Origin: CAG-791 sp963593905
GTDB lineage: Bacteria > Bacillota > Clostridia > Lachnospirales > Lachnospiraceae
Assembly: GCA_963593905.1 (NCBI GenBank)
Contig: CAVBBL010000001.1
Coordinates: 139,640 to 203,639 of the forward strand
Direction of reading: 5' to 3'
Length of the DNA stretch: 64,000 nt
The position numbers were made by a program, and so were the translations under genes. The first letter of the stretch is position 1. Each line of letters opens with the position of its first letter. Of this stretch, positions 32,027 through 40,070 are shown piece after piece. The notes beneath the pieces were generated by a model that saw only the letters and a list, made by a program, of their open reading frames with translations, was not told the DNA's origin and did no database searches.

Positions 32027-32072
32027 ATGAACGTTGTGTAATACCTATAATGAAATGTAGGGAGGTGTAAAA

Positions 32073-32258
32073 ATGGCGAAGTGTGATATTTGTGGAAAAG
32101 GCGCTCATTTTGGTAACAACGTCAGCCATTCACATAGAAGATCCAACAGAATCTGGAATTCTAATGTTCAGAACGTTAGCTGCAAAGTCAACGGCGGAAC
32201 AAAGAAGATGCATGTCTGCACAAGCTGCTTAAGATCCGGCAAAGTAGAGCGCGCATAA
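32073..32258 (+). CDS. rpmB: 50S ribosomal protein L28
   Basis: 61-residue basic ribosomal protein. MAKCDICGKG with a C-x2-C pair and the later VCTSCLRSGKVERA pair form the zinc-binding (C+) version. NNVSHSHRRSNRIWNSNVQNV is the family signature. Strong GGGAGGTG ribosome site. A single-gene transcript: own promoter and own terminator. Confidence 0.95.
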   Translation: MAKCDICGKGAHFGNNVSHSHRRSNRIWNSNVQNVSCKVNGGTKKMHVCTSCLRSGKVERA

Positions 32259-32318
32259 TTTGCGGTTTGCTTTCAAAGTATGCAGTTTACTGACTGTGGT
32301 TTGTATCCCAATGTGAAA

Positions 32319-32346
32319 TAAAAAGTCCGGCTTGCCGGGCTTTTTT
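32319..32346 (+). terminator. Terminator of rpmB
   Basis: AAGTCCGGC and GCCGGGCTT pair (one G-T wobble) over a short loop, followed by a run of Ts (32341-32346). About 60 bases after the rpmB stop. Confidence 0.85.
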
Positions 32347-32363
32347 CTTTTGCTCTTGTTTGA

Positions 32364-32384
32364 CTGCGGCTGCCGCAGCCGCAG
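32364..32384. repeat. Perfect GC-rich inverted repeat
   Basis: CTGCGGCTGC (32364-32373) and GCAGCCGCAG (32375-32384) with a single spacer base. It lies after the rpmB terminator and before the asp23 promoter. It could be a DNA-level palindrome; no known operator recognised. Confidence 0.5.
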
Positions 32385-32394
32385 CACAGCAACG

Positions 32395-32474
32395 GCTTTC
32401 CTGTGTTTGGGTATTTCATTTTTTATATAAAAAAGGTATAATCAATCTGTATGAGTTCCGGAGCACAGGAAAGC
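32395..32474 (+). promoter_or_regulatory. asp23 promoter flanked by an 11-bp inverted repeat
   Basis: A perfect TATAAT (32437-32442) with a weak TTTCAT (32414-32419) 17 bases upstream. The promoter sits between two perfectly complementary 11-base arms, GCTTTCCTGTG (32395-32405) and CACAGGAAAGC (32464-32474). Since the first arm is upstream of the transcription start, the repeat would have to act as DNA, for example as paired operator sites. Confidence 0.5.
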
Positions 32475-32551
32475 AGACGGCAAAAACCCTGCATTGAAAG
32501 GGGCGTTGTGATTTCCAACATTCGGACGAAAGCCGGAAAGGAGCCTAATAT

Positions 32552-32914
32552 ATGAAGTCATCTTCCATGAATACCCATATGGGAAATATCTCCATAGATA
32601 ACGAAGTGATCGCGCAATATGCAGGTACCGTAGCCACGGAGTGCTTTGGCATCGTGGGTATGGCAGGCGTCAATATGAAGAACGGATTTGTAAACCTGCT
32701 TAAAAAGGATTCCATGACCAAAGGAATCAACGTGTCTTTGAATGCCAAAGGAAAGCTGGTCATTGATTTTCATGTGATCGTGTCCTATGGCGTGAATATT
32801 TCAACGGTAGCTGATAATCTGATCAACAATGTCCGCTATAAGGTAGAAGAGTTTACCGGTCTGGAAATTGAGAAGATCAATATCATCGTCGAGGGCGTCA
32901 AGGTCATCGACTAG
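32552..32914 (+). CDS. Asp23/Gls24 family envelope protein (YloU-like)
   Basis: 120 residues. GNISIDNEVIAQYAGTVATECFGIVGMAG and the C-terminal IEKINIIVEGVKVID are the family marks. Homologues are abundant membrane-associated or envelope-stress proteins of Firmicutes. It directly precedes the DhaL-domain kinase gene (37 bases), the same yloU-yloV order as in Bacillus. SD is AAAGGAG. Confidence 0.9.
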   Translation: MKSSSMNTHMGNISIDNEVIAQYAGTVATECFGIVGMAGVNMKNGFVNLLKKDSMTKGINVSLNAKGKLVIDFHVIVSYGVNISTVADNLINNVRYKVEEFTGLEIEKINIIVEGVKVID

Positions 32915-32951
32915 TCAGTCGGCGGAACTTAAATCAGGAGGAAGCTTTAAC

Positions 32952-34646
32952 GTGAGTACAAATGCTATAAACGCAGGAACATTGTCAAAGATGTTTCTGT
33001 CCGGTGCCAAAAATCTGGAAGCAAACAAGGAATGGATCAATGAGCTGAATGTATTCCCGGTCCCGGACGGTGATACCGGCACCAATATGACTATGACCAT
33101 TATGTCTGCAGTCAAAGAAGTGGTCTCTTTAGGCGAGTCAGAGGATATGATGGCGATCTGTAAGGCGATCTCATCCGGATCCCTCCGGGGCGCCAGAGGT
33201 AACTCCGGTGTTATTCTTTCCCAGCTTTTAAGAGGCTTCTGCAAGGGAGTGCGTGAGCATGCAGAGGTGGATGTGCCGGTCTTTGCAGATGCTTTTGATC
33301 GTGCAGTAGAGACCGCTTATAAGGCAGTCATGAAACCTAAGGAAGGCACTATTCTTACGGTTGCCAAGGGCGCTGCCACCAAATCAAGAGAGTTGGCAGA
33401 GCAGGGCGAGACAGATTTAGATGTGTACTTTAAGACCGTCATCGAGTACGCAGACGCCGTCCTGGCCAGCACACCGGATATGCTTCCTGTATTAAAACAG
33501 GCAGGTGTAGTGGACTCCGGCGGACAGGGCCTGATGCAGGTCTTAAAGGGTGCCTATGATGCATATCTTGGCAAGGAAATCGACTACGAAGCGCTTGCCA
33601 AAGAGGTTTCTGCCCCTAAGGAAGGAGAGCGAAAGGGCCAGGTTAATCCGGAAGCTCGCGCCAATGCGGAGATTAAATTCGGCTATTGCACGGAGTTTAT
33701 CATTCTGTTAGATAAGCATTTCGGATCCAAGACAGAGAAGGATTTCAAGGCTTATCTGGAGTCAATCGGCGATTCTATCGTATGCGTACCGGATGAAGAA
33801 GTGGTGAAGGTGCATGTGCATACCAATGATCCCGGACTTGCCATTCAGAGAGGCCTGCTTTATGGTCAGCTCTCCAAGATTAAGATCGACAATATGCGTT
33901 TAGAGCACCAGGAAACCCTGGAAAAGGATAAGGACAGCCAGGATACTCCCGAGGAGGCAGCACCGGCACAGGAACCTGGTCCCAAGAAGGAAGTCGGCTT
34001 TATTGCGGTTTCTGTAGGGGATGGCATTGAAGAAATTTTCAAGAGCCTGGGCGCTGACTATGTGATCTCCGGAGGACAGACCATGAATCCCAGCACGGAT
34101 GATGTGCTGCAGGCAATTTCTCAGGTAAATGCGGAGACAATTTATATCTTCCCCAATAATAAAAATATCATTCTGGCAGCCAATCAGGCAGCAGGAATGA
34201 CCAAGGATAAGAATATCATCGTCATCCCCACCAAGACCATTCCGCAGGGTATTACGGCTATTATCAATTACATGCCTGATCTGGATGCAGAGTCCAATAA
34301 GGCCAACATGACAGAGGAAATCTCTCATGTAAAGAGCGCAGAGGTGACTTATGCTGTCCGGGATACCATGATCGACGGCATGGAGATCCATGAGAGTGAT
34401 ATGATGGGCATCGGTGATGCAGGTATCGTAGCAGTAGGACAGGACAGAGATGAGACAGCTCTGAAGACGTTGCAGAAAATCGCCGAGAGCGACACGGAGA
34501 TGATCAGCGTTTACTACGGTGCTGATATCAAAGAAGAAGAAGCACAAGCCTTCCAGGAGAAGGTGCAGGCTGCTTTCCCCGGCTGCGACGTGGAATTGCA
34601 GAGCGGTGGACAGCCTATTTACTACTATATTCTCAGTGCGGAATAA
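32952..34646 (+). CDS. fakA: DhaL-domain fatty acid kinase, FakA/YloV-like
   Basis: 564 residues. The N-terminal DhaL (Dak-phosphatase) domain has the metal/ATP motif NVFPVPDGDTGTNM, with Asp at 39 and 41, then RGARGNSGVILSQLLRG. A middle domain holds EIKFGYCTEFIIL and a C-terminal domain is related to the FakB-binding region. By family knowledge FakA phosphorylates exogenous fatty acids bound to a DegV-type FakB protein; a degV gene lies 2.6 kb downstream. The start is GTG 32952, after AGGAGGAAG; the longer frame overlaps asp23 and lacks homologous sequence. Confidence 0.85.
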   Translation: MSTNAINAGTLSKMFLSGAKNLEANKEWINELNVFPVPDGDTGTNMTMTIMSAVKEVVSLGESEDMMAICKAISSGSLRGARGNSGVILSQLLRGFCKGVREHAEVDVPVFADAFDRAVETAYKAVMKPKEGTILTVAKGAATKSRELAEQGETDLDVYFKTVIEYADAVLASTPDMLPVLKQAGVVDSGGQGLMQVLKGAYDAYLGKEIDYEALAKEVSAPKEGERKGQVNPEARANAEIKFGYCTEFIILLDKHFGSKTEKDFKAYLESIGDSIVCVPDEEVVKVHVHTNDPGLAIQRGLLYGQLSKIKIDNMRLEHQETLEKDKDSQDTPEEAAPAQEPGPKKEVGFIAVSVGDGIEEIFKSLGADYVISGGQTMNPSTDDVLQAISQVNAETIYIFPNNKNIILAANQAAGMTKDKNIIVIPTKTIPQGITAIINYMPDLDAESNKANMTEEISHVKSAEVTYAVRDTMIDGMEIHESDMMGIGDAGIVAVGQDRDETALKTLQKIAESDTEMISVYYGADIKEEEAQAFQEKVQAAFPGCDVELQSGGQPIYYYILSAE

Positions 34647-34748
34647 TTTTATTTAATGCCAGTTGAGAACTGTTTAAACAAAATGATTTAAACAAAATGA
34701 AGCGGATCAGTCAGCAGTATACGCACTGTGATTCGGTCATAATAAAAG

Positions 34749-34778
34749 AAAGGACGGCCAGCAGCCGTCCTTTCTTTT
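34749..34778 (+). terminator. Terminator of the asp23-fakA transcript
   Basis: AAAGGACGGC (34749-34758) / GCCGTCCTTT (34764-34773), perfect 10-bp stem with loop CAGCA and Ts following. It lies only about 25 bases before recG, so recG needs read-through or a promoter upstream. Just before it, TTTAAACAAAATGA is directly repeated (34673-34700). Confidence 0.85.
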
Positions 34779-34799
34779 ACGGCAGCATAGGAGGTGTCT

Positions 34800-36962
34800 T
34801 TGGATCAGCATACCCCACTTAGGGAATTAAAAGGCGTGGGCGATAAGACCGCGGTGCTTTTGGAGAAAAGAGATCTGTATGAGGTAGGGGATCTTCTCAC
34901 CTATTATCCGGGAACTTATGAGCACTTTGGACAGCCAAAGGCGATAGTGGACTGTTGTCCGGGGGAAATGGTGACCCTTCGACTGACTCTACTTTCCGGT
35001 GGGAGACCTGTGCGGGCAGGCAGCAGAACTATTGTGCACCTTCAGGGAGCAGATGCCACGGGACAGATTCGGCTGACCTGGTTTAACCAGCCTTATATCG
35101 GAAGAAATCTTCCGCTTGGCAGTGTCCGGTTTTTTTATGGAAGAGTGCAGCAGCTGAAGAATAAGACCTGGGTCATGGAACAGCCAAAGAGTTTTACAAA
35201 AGAGGAATACGACTTGCTGGCGGATTCTCTCCGACCGGTATATTCTCTTCCCCTTCATTTTAAGAAAAAGCTGTTTCTTCGTATGATTCAGCAGGCTATT
35301 GAGAATTGTCCTCTGCCTGCGGAGTATCTGACAGAGCAGGAAAAGCAGCGTCTGCAAAGTGATTTTCACCTTTGTCTAATGAAGGAAGAGGAGGCTGTAA
35401 GTCAGATTCATTTTCCTTCGGACATCCAGCATGCCCGAGCAGCCAGACAAAGACTGGTTTTTGATGAATTTTACCTTTTTCTTGCGGCTGTGCATCTGCA
35501 AAAAGGAGAAAATGAAAAGCGGCGCAATCCCGCTCCGATGAAACCCAGTGGGGAAACGGACAGGCTGATCAGTCTGCTTCCCTATGCATTGACCAAGGGG
35601 CAAAGGAATGCCTGGAAAGAAATTGAAGCAGATCTCACGGGACCTTATGTGATGAACAGACTTCTGGAGGGAGATGTGGGATCCGGCAAGACAATCCTCG
35701 CCTTTCTGGCTCTGCTTTTGTGCGCAGCCAATGGCAGACAGGGGGCTTTGATGGCGCCCACAGAAGTATTGGCTGCACAGCATATGGAAACCATTCTGGC
35801 TATGAAAGAAGCCTATCATCTTCCCATTCATCCCATACTTCTCACCGGTTCCGTAAAGGGAAAAGCCAGAAGAGAGGCCATGGAAAGTATTTCCAGTGGA
35901 ACTGCAGACGTAATCATCGGAACCCATGCATTGATCCAGGAGAGGGTGTCCTATCATGATCTGGGGCTGGTGATCACAGATGAGCAGCACCGCTTTGGTG
36001 TCAGACAGCGGGAGAGCCTGGCAGGAAAAGGAGAAACGGTGCCGGTGCTGGTGATGAGTGCTACGCCGATTCCAAGGACATTAGCTATTATTTTATACGG
36101 AGATCTTCAGATTTCTTTATTAAAGGAAAAGCCAGGGGATCGACTGCCTGTTAAGAATTGTGCGTTGCCGGCCTCAGAGAGGGAAAAGGCATGGAGATTT
36201 ATCGCAAAAGAAGTTATAAAGGGAAGACAGGCCTATGTGATTTGTCCTGCTATCGATGAAGGCAAAGAGGAAGAGCAGGCATTGAATGAGGATGATGGCC
36301 TTTCCCGTATGGCTAAGGCGGTCATAGAAGACGACTTTCCGAGCGGAGGGCAAAAGCCGCCTATGGCCAATGTGATGGAGACCACAGAGAAGCTTTGCCA
36401 TTATTTTGGAAAGGAAGTACGCGTCGAAGCCCTGCACGGCCGTATGAAACCGGCGCAGAAAGAGGAAATCATGAAAAGCTTCGGGGCAGGGGAAATCCAT
36501 GTCTTAGTTTCTACCACTGTAGTGGAGGTCGGCATCAATGTGCCCAATGCCACTGTCATGCTGGTGGAGAATGCAGAGCGGTTTGGCCTTGCACAGCTCC
36601 ATCAGCTCAGGGGACGAATTGGCCGTGGAAGCGAGCAGTCCTACTGTATTTTCCTTTATGGAAGTACATCGGAAGAGAAGCCAAAGCGACTGGAAATCCT
36701 GGAAAAAAATAACGATGGATTTTCCATTGCGGAACAGGATCTGGCACTGCGTGGGCCGGGGGATCTCTTCGGAGTGCGGCAAAGCGGCGCACTGGGGTTT
36801 GAACTGGCGGATATTTATCAGGATGCCGCTCTTTTGCAGACTGCGTCCGCACTTCTTAATGCAGTAGTGGAAAATGACCAGCAGCTGTCAAGTCCGGCGC
36901 ATGAGCCGCTGCGGCAGCGTCTGGCACAAGCGGCAAAATCTGTTGACTTTAGGTCTATCTAA
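34800..36962 (+). CDS. recG: ATP-dependent DNA helicase RecG
   Basis: Superfamily 2 helicase that regresses stalled forks and processes recombination intermediates. An N-terminal wedge/OB domain begins with LRELKGVGDKTA. Walker A is EGDVGSGKT (around 290) and motif II is DEQHRFGVRQRE, followed by MSATPIPRTLA, STTVVEVGINVPNA and the QLRGRIGRG motif VI. Length 720. The start is probably TTG 34800, five bases after GGAGG; the GTG at 34794 overlaps that SD. Confidence 0.93.
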   Translation: MDQHTPLRELKGVGDKTAVLLEKRDLYEVGDLLTYYPGTYEHFGQPKAIVDCCPGEMVTLRLTLLSGGRPVRAGSRTIVHLQGADATGQIRLTWFNQPYIGRNLPLGSVRFFYGRVQQLKNKTWVMEQPKSFTKEEYDLLADSLRPVYSLPLHFKKKLFLRMIQQAIENCPLPAEYLTEQEKQRLQSDFHLCLMKEEEAVSQIHFPSDIQHARAARQRLVFDEFYLFLAAVHLQKGENEKRRNPAPMKPSGETDRLISLLPYALTKGQRNAWKEIEADLTGPYVMNRLLEGDVGSGKTILAFLALLLCAANGRQGALMAPTEVLAAQHMETILAMKEAYHLPIHPILLTGSVKGKARREAMESISSGTADVIIGTHALIQERVSYHDLGLVITDEQHRFGVRQRESLAGKGETVPVLVMSATPIPRTLAIILYGDLQISLLKEKPGDRLPVKNCALPASEREKAWRFIAKEVIKGRQAYVICPAIDEGKEEEQALNEDDGLSRMAKAVIEDDFPSGGQKPPMANVMETTEKLCHYFGKEVRVEALHGRMKPAQKEEIMKSFGAGEIHVLVSTTVVEVGINVPNATVMLVENAERFGLAQLHQLRGRIGRGSEQSYCIFLYGSTSEEKPKRLEILEKNNDGFSIAEQDLALRGPGDLFGVRQSGALGFELADIYQDAALLQTASALLNAVVENDQQLSSPAHEPLRQRLAQAAKSVDFRSI

Positions 36963-37008
36963 CCGTATTATTGACATATGTGTCCGTACGTGTGTACGGG
37001 GTCGTATG

Positions 37009-37217
37009 ATTACATCGGAGAATTCGCCTGCGCGAATTCTCGTCGTGCTGCCACAGTAAAACTGTGGCAGAAGGAGGCAAATCAACCAGAATTGCCTGAT
37101 GGCAATTCTGGTTGATAAGAACAAGCAGTATACTGCTTGTTCTTTGATCACATCGGAGAATTCGCCTGCGCGAATTCTCCTCGTGCTGCCACAGTAAAAC
37201 TGTGGCAGAAGGAGGAA
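37009..37217 (+). repeat. Tandem modular hairpin elements before degV
   Basis: A 66-base unit is present twice (37012-37077 and 37150-37215) with one difference. Each has the core hairpin (GAGAATTCGC/GCGAATTCTC, at 37018-37041 and 37156-37179), then CTGCCACAGT/ACTGTGGCAG, then AAGGAGG. Between the units lie a 16-bp hairpin (37081-37096 with 37101-37116, loop TGAT) and a perfect 28-base palindrome (37117-37144, half-site AAGAACAAGCAGTA). Only the second AAGGAGG is followed by a start codon (degV). A CCGTAC/GTACGG hairpin precedes the set. Confidence 0.88.
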
Positions 37218-37219
37218 TT

Positions 37220-38098
37220 ATGTCCAGAGTGGCAATTGTAACTGACAGCAACAGCGGCATCAGTCAGGCAGAGGCTAAGGAAAAGGGAATTTATGTGATG
37301 CCTATGCCTTTTACGATTGACGGTGTTGATTATTTAGAGGATATTAATCTGACAAGAGAGCAGTTCTATGAGAAACTTTCCACAGAGGGAGTGGTGGTGA
37401 CCAGTCAGCCTTCACCTGCGGATGTCACGGATCTGTGGGATGAGATTTTGAAGGACTTTGAAGAGATTGTATACATTCCCATGAGCAGCGGCCTTTCCGG
37501 CTCCTGCCAGACAGCAATGATGCTGGCGGATGACTATGACGGCAAGGTACAGGTGGTCAATAACCAGCGAATTTCCGTGACCCAGAGACGGTCTGTAGAG
37601 GATGCTGTTGCCCTCGCAGAGGCAGGAAAAAGTGCAGCCGAAATCCGACAGATTCTGGAGGAAGTTAAGTTTGAATCCAGCATTTATATTATGCTGGATA
37701 CTCTGCATTATCTTAAGAAGGGCGGTCGCATTACCCCGGCTGCCGCTGCGATTGGAAGCCTTTTAAAGCTGAAGCCTGTATTACAGATCAAAGGCGAGCG
37801 GCTGGATGCTTTTTCCAAGGCACGCAGCTCTTCGCAGGGCAAATCCACTATGATCAATGCTATGCGCGCCGATATTGAGAATAAATACGGCGGGACAGCC
37901 AGTGAGACCGTTTATCTGTATGCGGTTCATGCCAATGTGCCGGAGCAGGAAGAAGTCTGGTATCAGGAAGTGCAGGCAGCTTTCCCGAATTTCGAAGTGA
38001 GAAAGGATGTTCTTTCTTTAAGTGTCTCCTGTCATATAGGACCGGGAGCATTGGCAATCGCCTGCTCAAAGAAGCTGGATCCTTCCTATTTCCAATAA
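37220..38098 (+). CDS. degV: DegV family fatty-acid-binding protein (FakB-like)
   Basis: 292 residues. VAIVTDSNSGISQAEAKEKG at the start, TSQPSPADV and IPMSSGLSGSCQTA in the middle, and LHYLKKGGRI.PAAAAIGSLLKLKP are family marks; the Ser-containing loops bind the carboxylate of a fatty acid. It probably presents fatty acids to the FakA-like kinase encoded upstream. The ATG at 37220 follows AAGGAGG contributed by the repeat element; the GTG at 37202 would translate part of a hairpin. Confidence 0.88.
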   Translation: MSRVAIVTDSNSGISQAEAKEKGIYVMPMPFTIDGVDYLEDINLTREQFYEKLSTEGVVVTSQPSPADVTDLWDEILKDFEEIVYIPMSSGLSGSCQTAMMLADDYDGKVQVVNNQRISVTQRRSVEDAVALAEAGKSAAEIRQILEEVKFESSIYIMLDTLHYLKKGGRITPAAAAIGSLLKLKPVLQIKGERLDAFSKARSSSQGKSTMINAMRADIENKYGGTASETVYLYAVHANVPEQEEVWYQEVQAAFPNFEVRKDVLSLSVSCHIGPGALAIACSKKLDPSYFQ

Positions 38099-38125
38099 AG
38101 ATTTAACGGGTGGTTACATAGATTT

Positions 38126-40051
38126 ATGGCGAATCAGAATAATCAGTATGATGCGGGAAGCATCAAAGTCCTTGAGGGTCTGGAGGCGGTGCGTACCAGG
38201 CCCGGTATGTATATCGGCAGTGTCTCTACCAGAGGCCTGAATCATCTGATCTACGAGATTGTAGATAATTCCGTAGATGAGCATCTGGCAGGCTTTTGCG
38301 ACCGTATTCTGGTCACTCTCGAAGCAGATGGTTCCTGTACGGTGGAAGATAACGGCCGCGGTATACCGGTTGGCATGCATGAAAAAGGTGTCAGTGCCGA
38401 ACGTATTGTTTTAACGACACTGCATGCCGGCGGTAAATTCGACAACGAGGCTTATAAGACCAGCGGCGGTCTCCACGGCGTGGGCTCTTCTGTCGTGAAT
38501 GCCCTGTCTGCCCATATGACGGTGCGCATTAAAAACGGCGGGTTTATCTACGAAGACGAATATGAAAGAGGAAAACCGGTAACCCAGCTGCAGAACGGAC
38601 TTTTGCCGGTGATCGGCAAAACCAGAGAAACAGGCACCCGCATCAATTTCCTTCCTGACGGTGAGATCTTTGAAAAGACCAGATTTCGGGAGGAAGAGAT
38701 TAAAAGCCGCATGCATGAGACGGCATATCTTAATCCCAATCTCACCATTGTCTATACGGATAAAAGACCGGGCACCCAGGAAAATTGCACCTATCATGAG
38801 CCGGATGGCATCGTGGGCTTTATCAGAGATCTGAATAAGAGCAAGGAGCCTGTGTGCGATGTGATCTATTTTACCGGCGAGACAGAGGGAATCTCTGTGG
38901 AGGTTGCACTGCAGTATGTAAATGAGTTCCATGAGAATGTCATGGGCTTTTGCAATAATATTTACAATGCAGAGGGCGGCACCCACCTCACCGGTTTTAA
39001 GACCATGTTCACCAATGTGATCAACAACTACGCCAGAGAATTGAATATCCTGAAGGAGAAGGATGCTAATTTCACCGGTGCAGATGTGAGAAACGGCATG
39101 ACAGCGGTGGTTTCTATCAAGCATCCGGATCCCCGTTTTGAGGGACAGACCAAGACTAAGCTGGATAATCAGGATGCGGCGAAGGTGGTGAGCAAGGTTA
39201 CCGGAGAGGAAATCGTCCGGTTCTTTGACAGAAATTTAGAGACCTTAAAGCAAATCATAGGATGCGCGGAAAAGGCAGCCAAGATCCGCAAGACGGAGGA
39301 AAAGGCCAAGACGAACATGCTGACAAAGCAGAAGTACTCCTTTGACTCCAACGGCAAGCTGGCCAATTGTGAGAGCAGGGATGCCTCCAAATGTGAGATT
39401 TTTATCGTAGAGGGTGATTCTGCAGGCGGCAGTGCCAAGACCGCCAGAAATCGCATGTACCAGGCGATCCTCCCCATTCGAGGCAAGATTCTCAATGTGG
39501 AAAAAGCCAGCATTGACAAGATATTGGCGAATGCAGAGATCAAGACCATGATCAATGCCTTCGGGTGCGGATTTTCCGAAGGATACGGCAATGACTTTGA
39601 TATCACCAAACTGCGCTATGACAAAATCATCATCATGGCGGATGCGGATGTGGACGGTGCACACATTTCCACTCTTCTTTTGACCCTGTTTTATCGTTTT
39701 ATGCCGGATCTTATTTTTGAGGGACATGTCTATGTGGCCATGCCGCCTCTGTATAAGGTGATGCCAGCCAAGGGCAAGGAAGAGTATCTCTATGATGACT
39801 ATGCCCTGGAAAAGTACAGGAAAAAGCACAAGGGTCCCTTTACCCTGCAGCGTTATAAAGGTCTTGGAGAGATGGATCCGGAGCAGCTTTGGGAGACGAC
39901 CTTAAATCCGCAGACCCGGATGATGAAGCTGGTACAGATCGAAGATGCCCGTATGGCAAATGAAATGACAGAGCTTTTAATGGGAGCAGAGGTTCCTCCC
40001 AGAAAGAAATTCATCTATTCCCATGCAAAAGATGCGGAACTGGATGTATAG
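38126..40051 (+). CDS. Type IIA DNA topoisomerase subunit B (GyrB/ParE family)
   Basis: 641 residues. GHKL ATPase domain: EIVDNSVDEHLAG, EDNGRGIPVG and GGLHGVGSSVVNALS; transducer QTKTKLDN; TOPRIM domain with EGDSAGGSAK (Glu at about 429) and DADVDGAH (Asp at about 506/508/510); C-terminal QRYKGLGEMDPEQLWETT. It is encoded directly before a subunit A gene and behind degV, not beside dnaA/recF, so it is likely the second topoisomerase (topo IV-like) of the genome rather than the origin-linked gyrase. Sequence alone does not separate GyrB from ParE here. Confidence 0.88.
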   Translation: MANQNNQYDAGSIKVLEGLEAVRTRPGMYIGSVSTRGLNHLIYEIVDNSVDEHLAGFCDRILVTLEADGSCTVEDNGRGIPVGMHEKGVSAERIVLTTLHAGGKFDNEAYKTSGGLHGVGSSVVNALSAHMTVRIKNGGFIYEDEYERGKPVTQLQNGLLPVIGKTRETGTRINFLPDGEIFEKTRFREEEIKSRMHETAYLNPNLTIVYTDKRPGTQENCTYHEPDGIVGFIRDLNKSKEPVCDVIYFTGETEGISVEVALQYVNEFHENVMGFCNNIYNAEGGTHLTGFKTMFTNVINNYARELNILKEKDANFTGADVRNGMTAVVSIKHPDPRFEGQTKTKLDNQDAAKVVSKVTGEEIVRFFDRNLETLKQIIGCAEKAAKIRKTEEKAKTNMLTKQKYSFDSNGKLANCESRDASKCEIFIVEGDSAGGSAKTARNRMYQAILPIRGKILNVEKASIDKILANAEIKTMINAFGCGFSEGYGNDFDITKLRYDKIIIMADADVDGAHISTLLLTLFYRFMPDLIFEGHVYVAMPPLYKVMPAKGKEEYLYDDYALEKYRKKHKGPFTLQRYKGLGEMDPEQLWETTLNPQTRMMKLVQIEDARMANEMTELLMGAEVPPRKKFIYSHAKDAELDV

Positions 40052-40070
40052 ATAAAAGAGAGGTTAAGCA

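Noticed and set aside
36971..37010. TTGACA at 36971 as a degV promoter
   Set aside because: The nearest -10-like TATGAT is 28 bases away, outside the usable spacing; expression from the recG transcript is as likely.
37009..37217. CRISPR array
   Set aside because: Only two repeat units, each palindromic with an SD, and the spacer is itself made of hairpins. No cas gene in the window.
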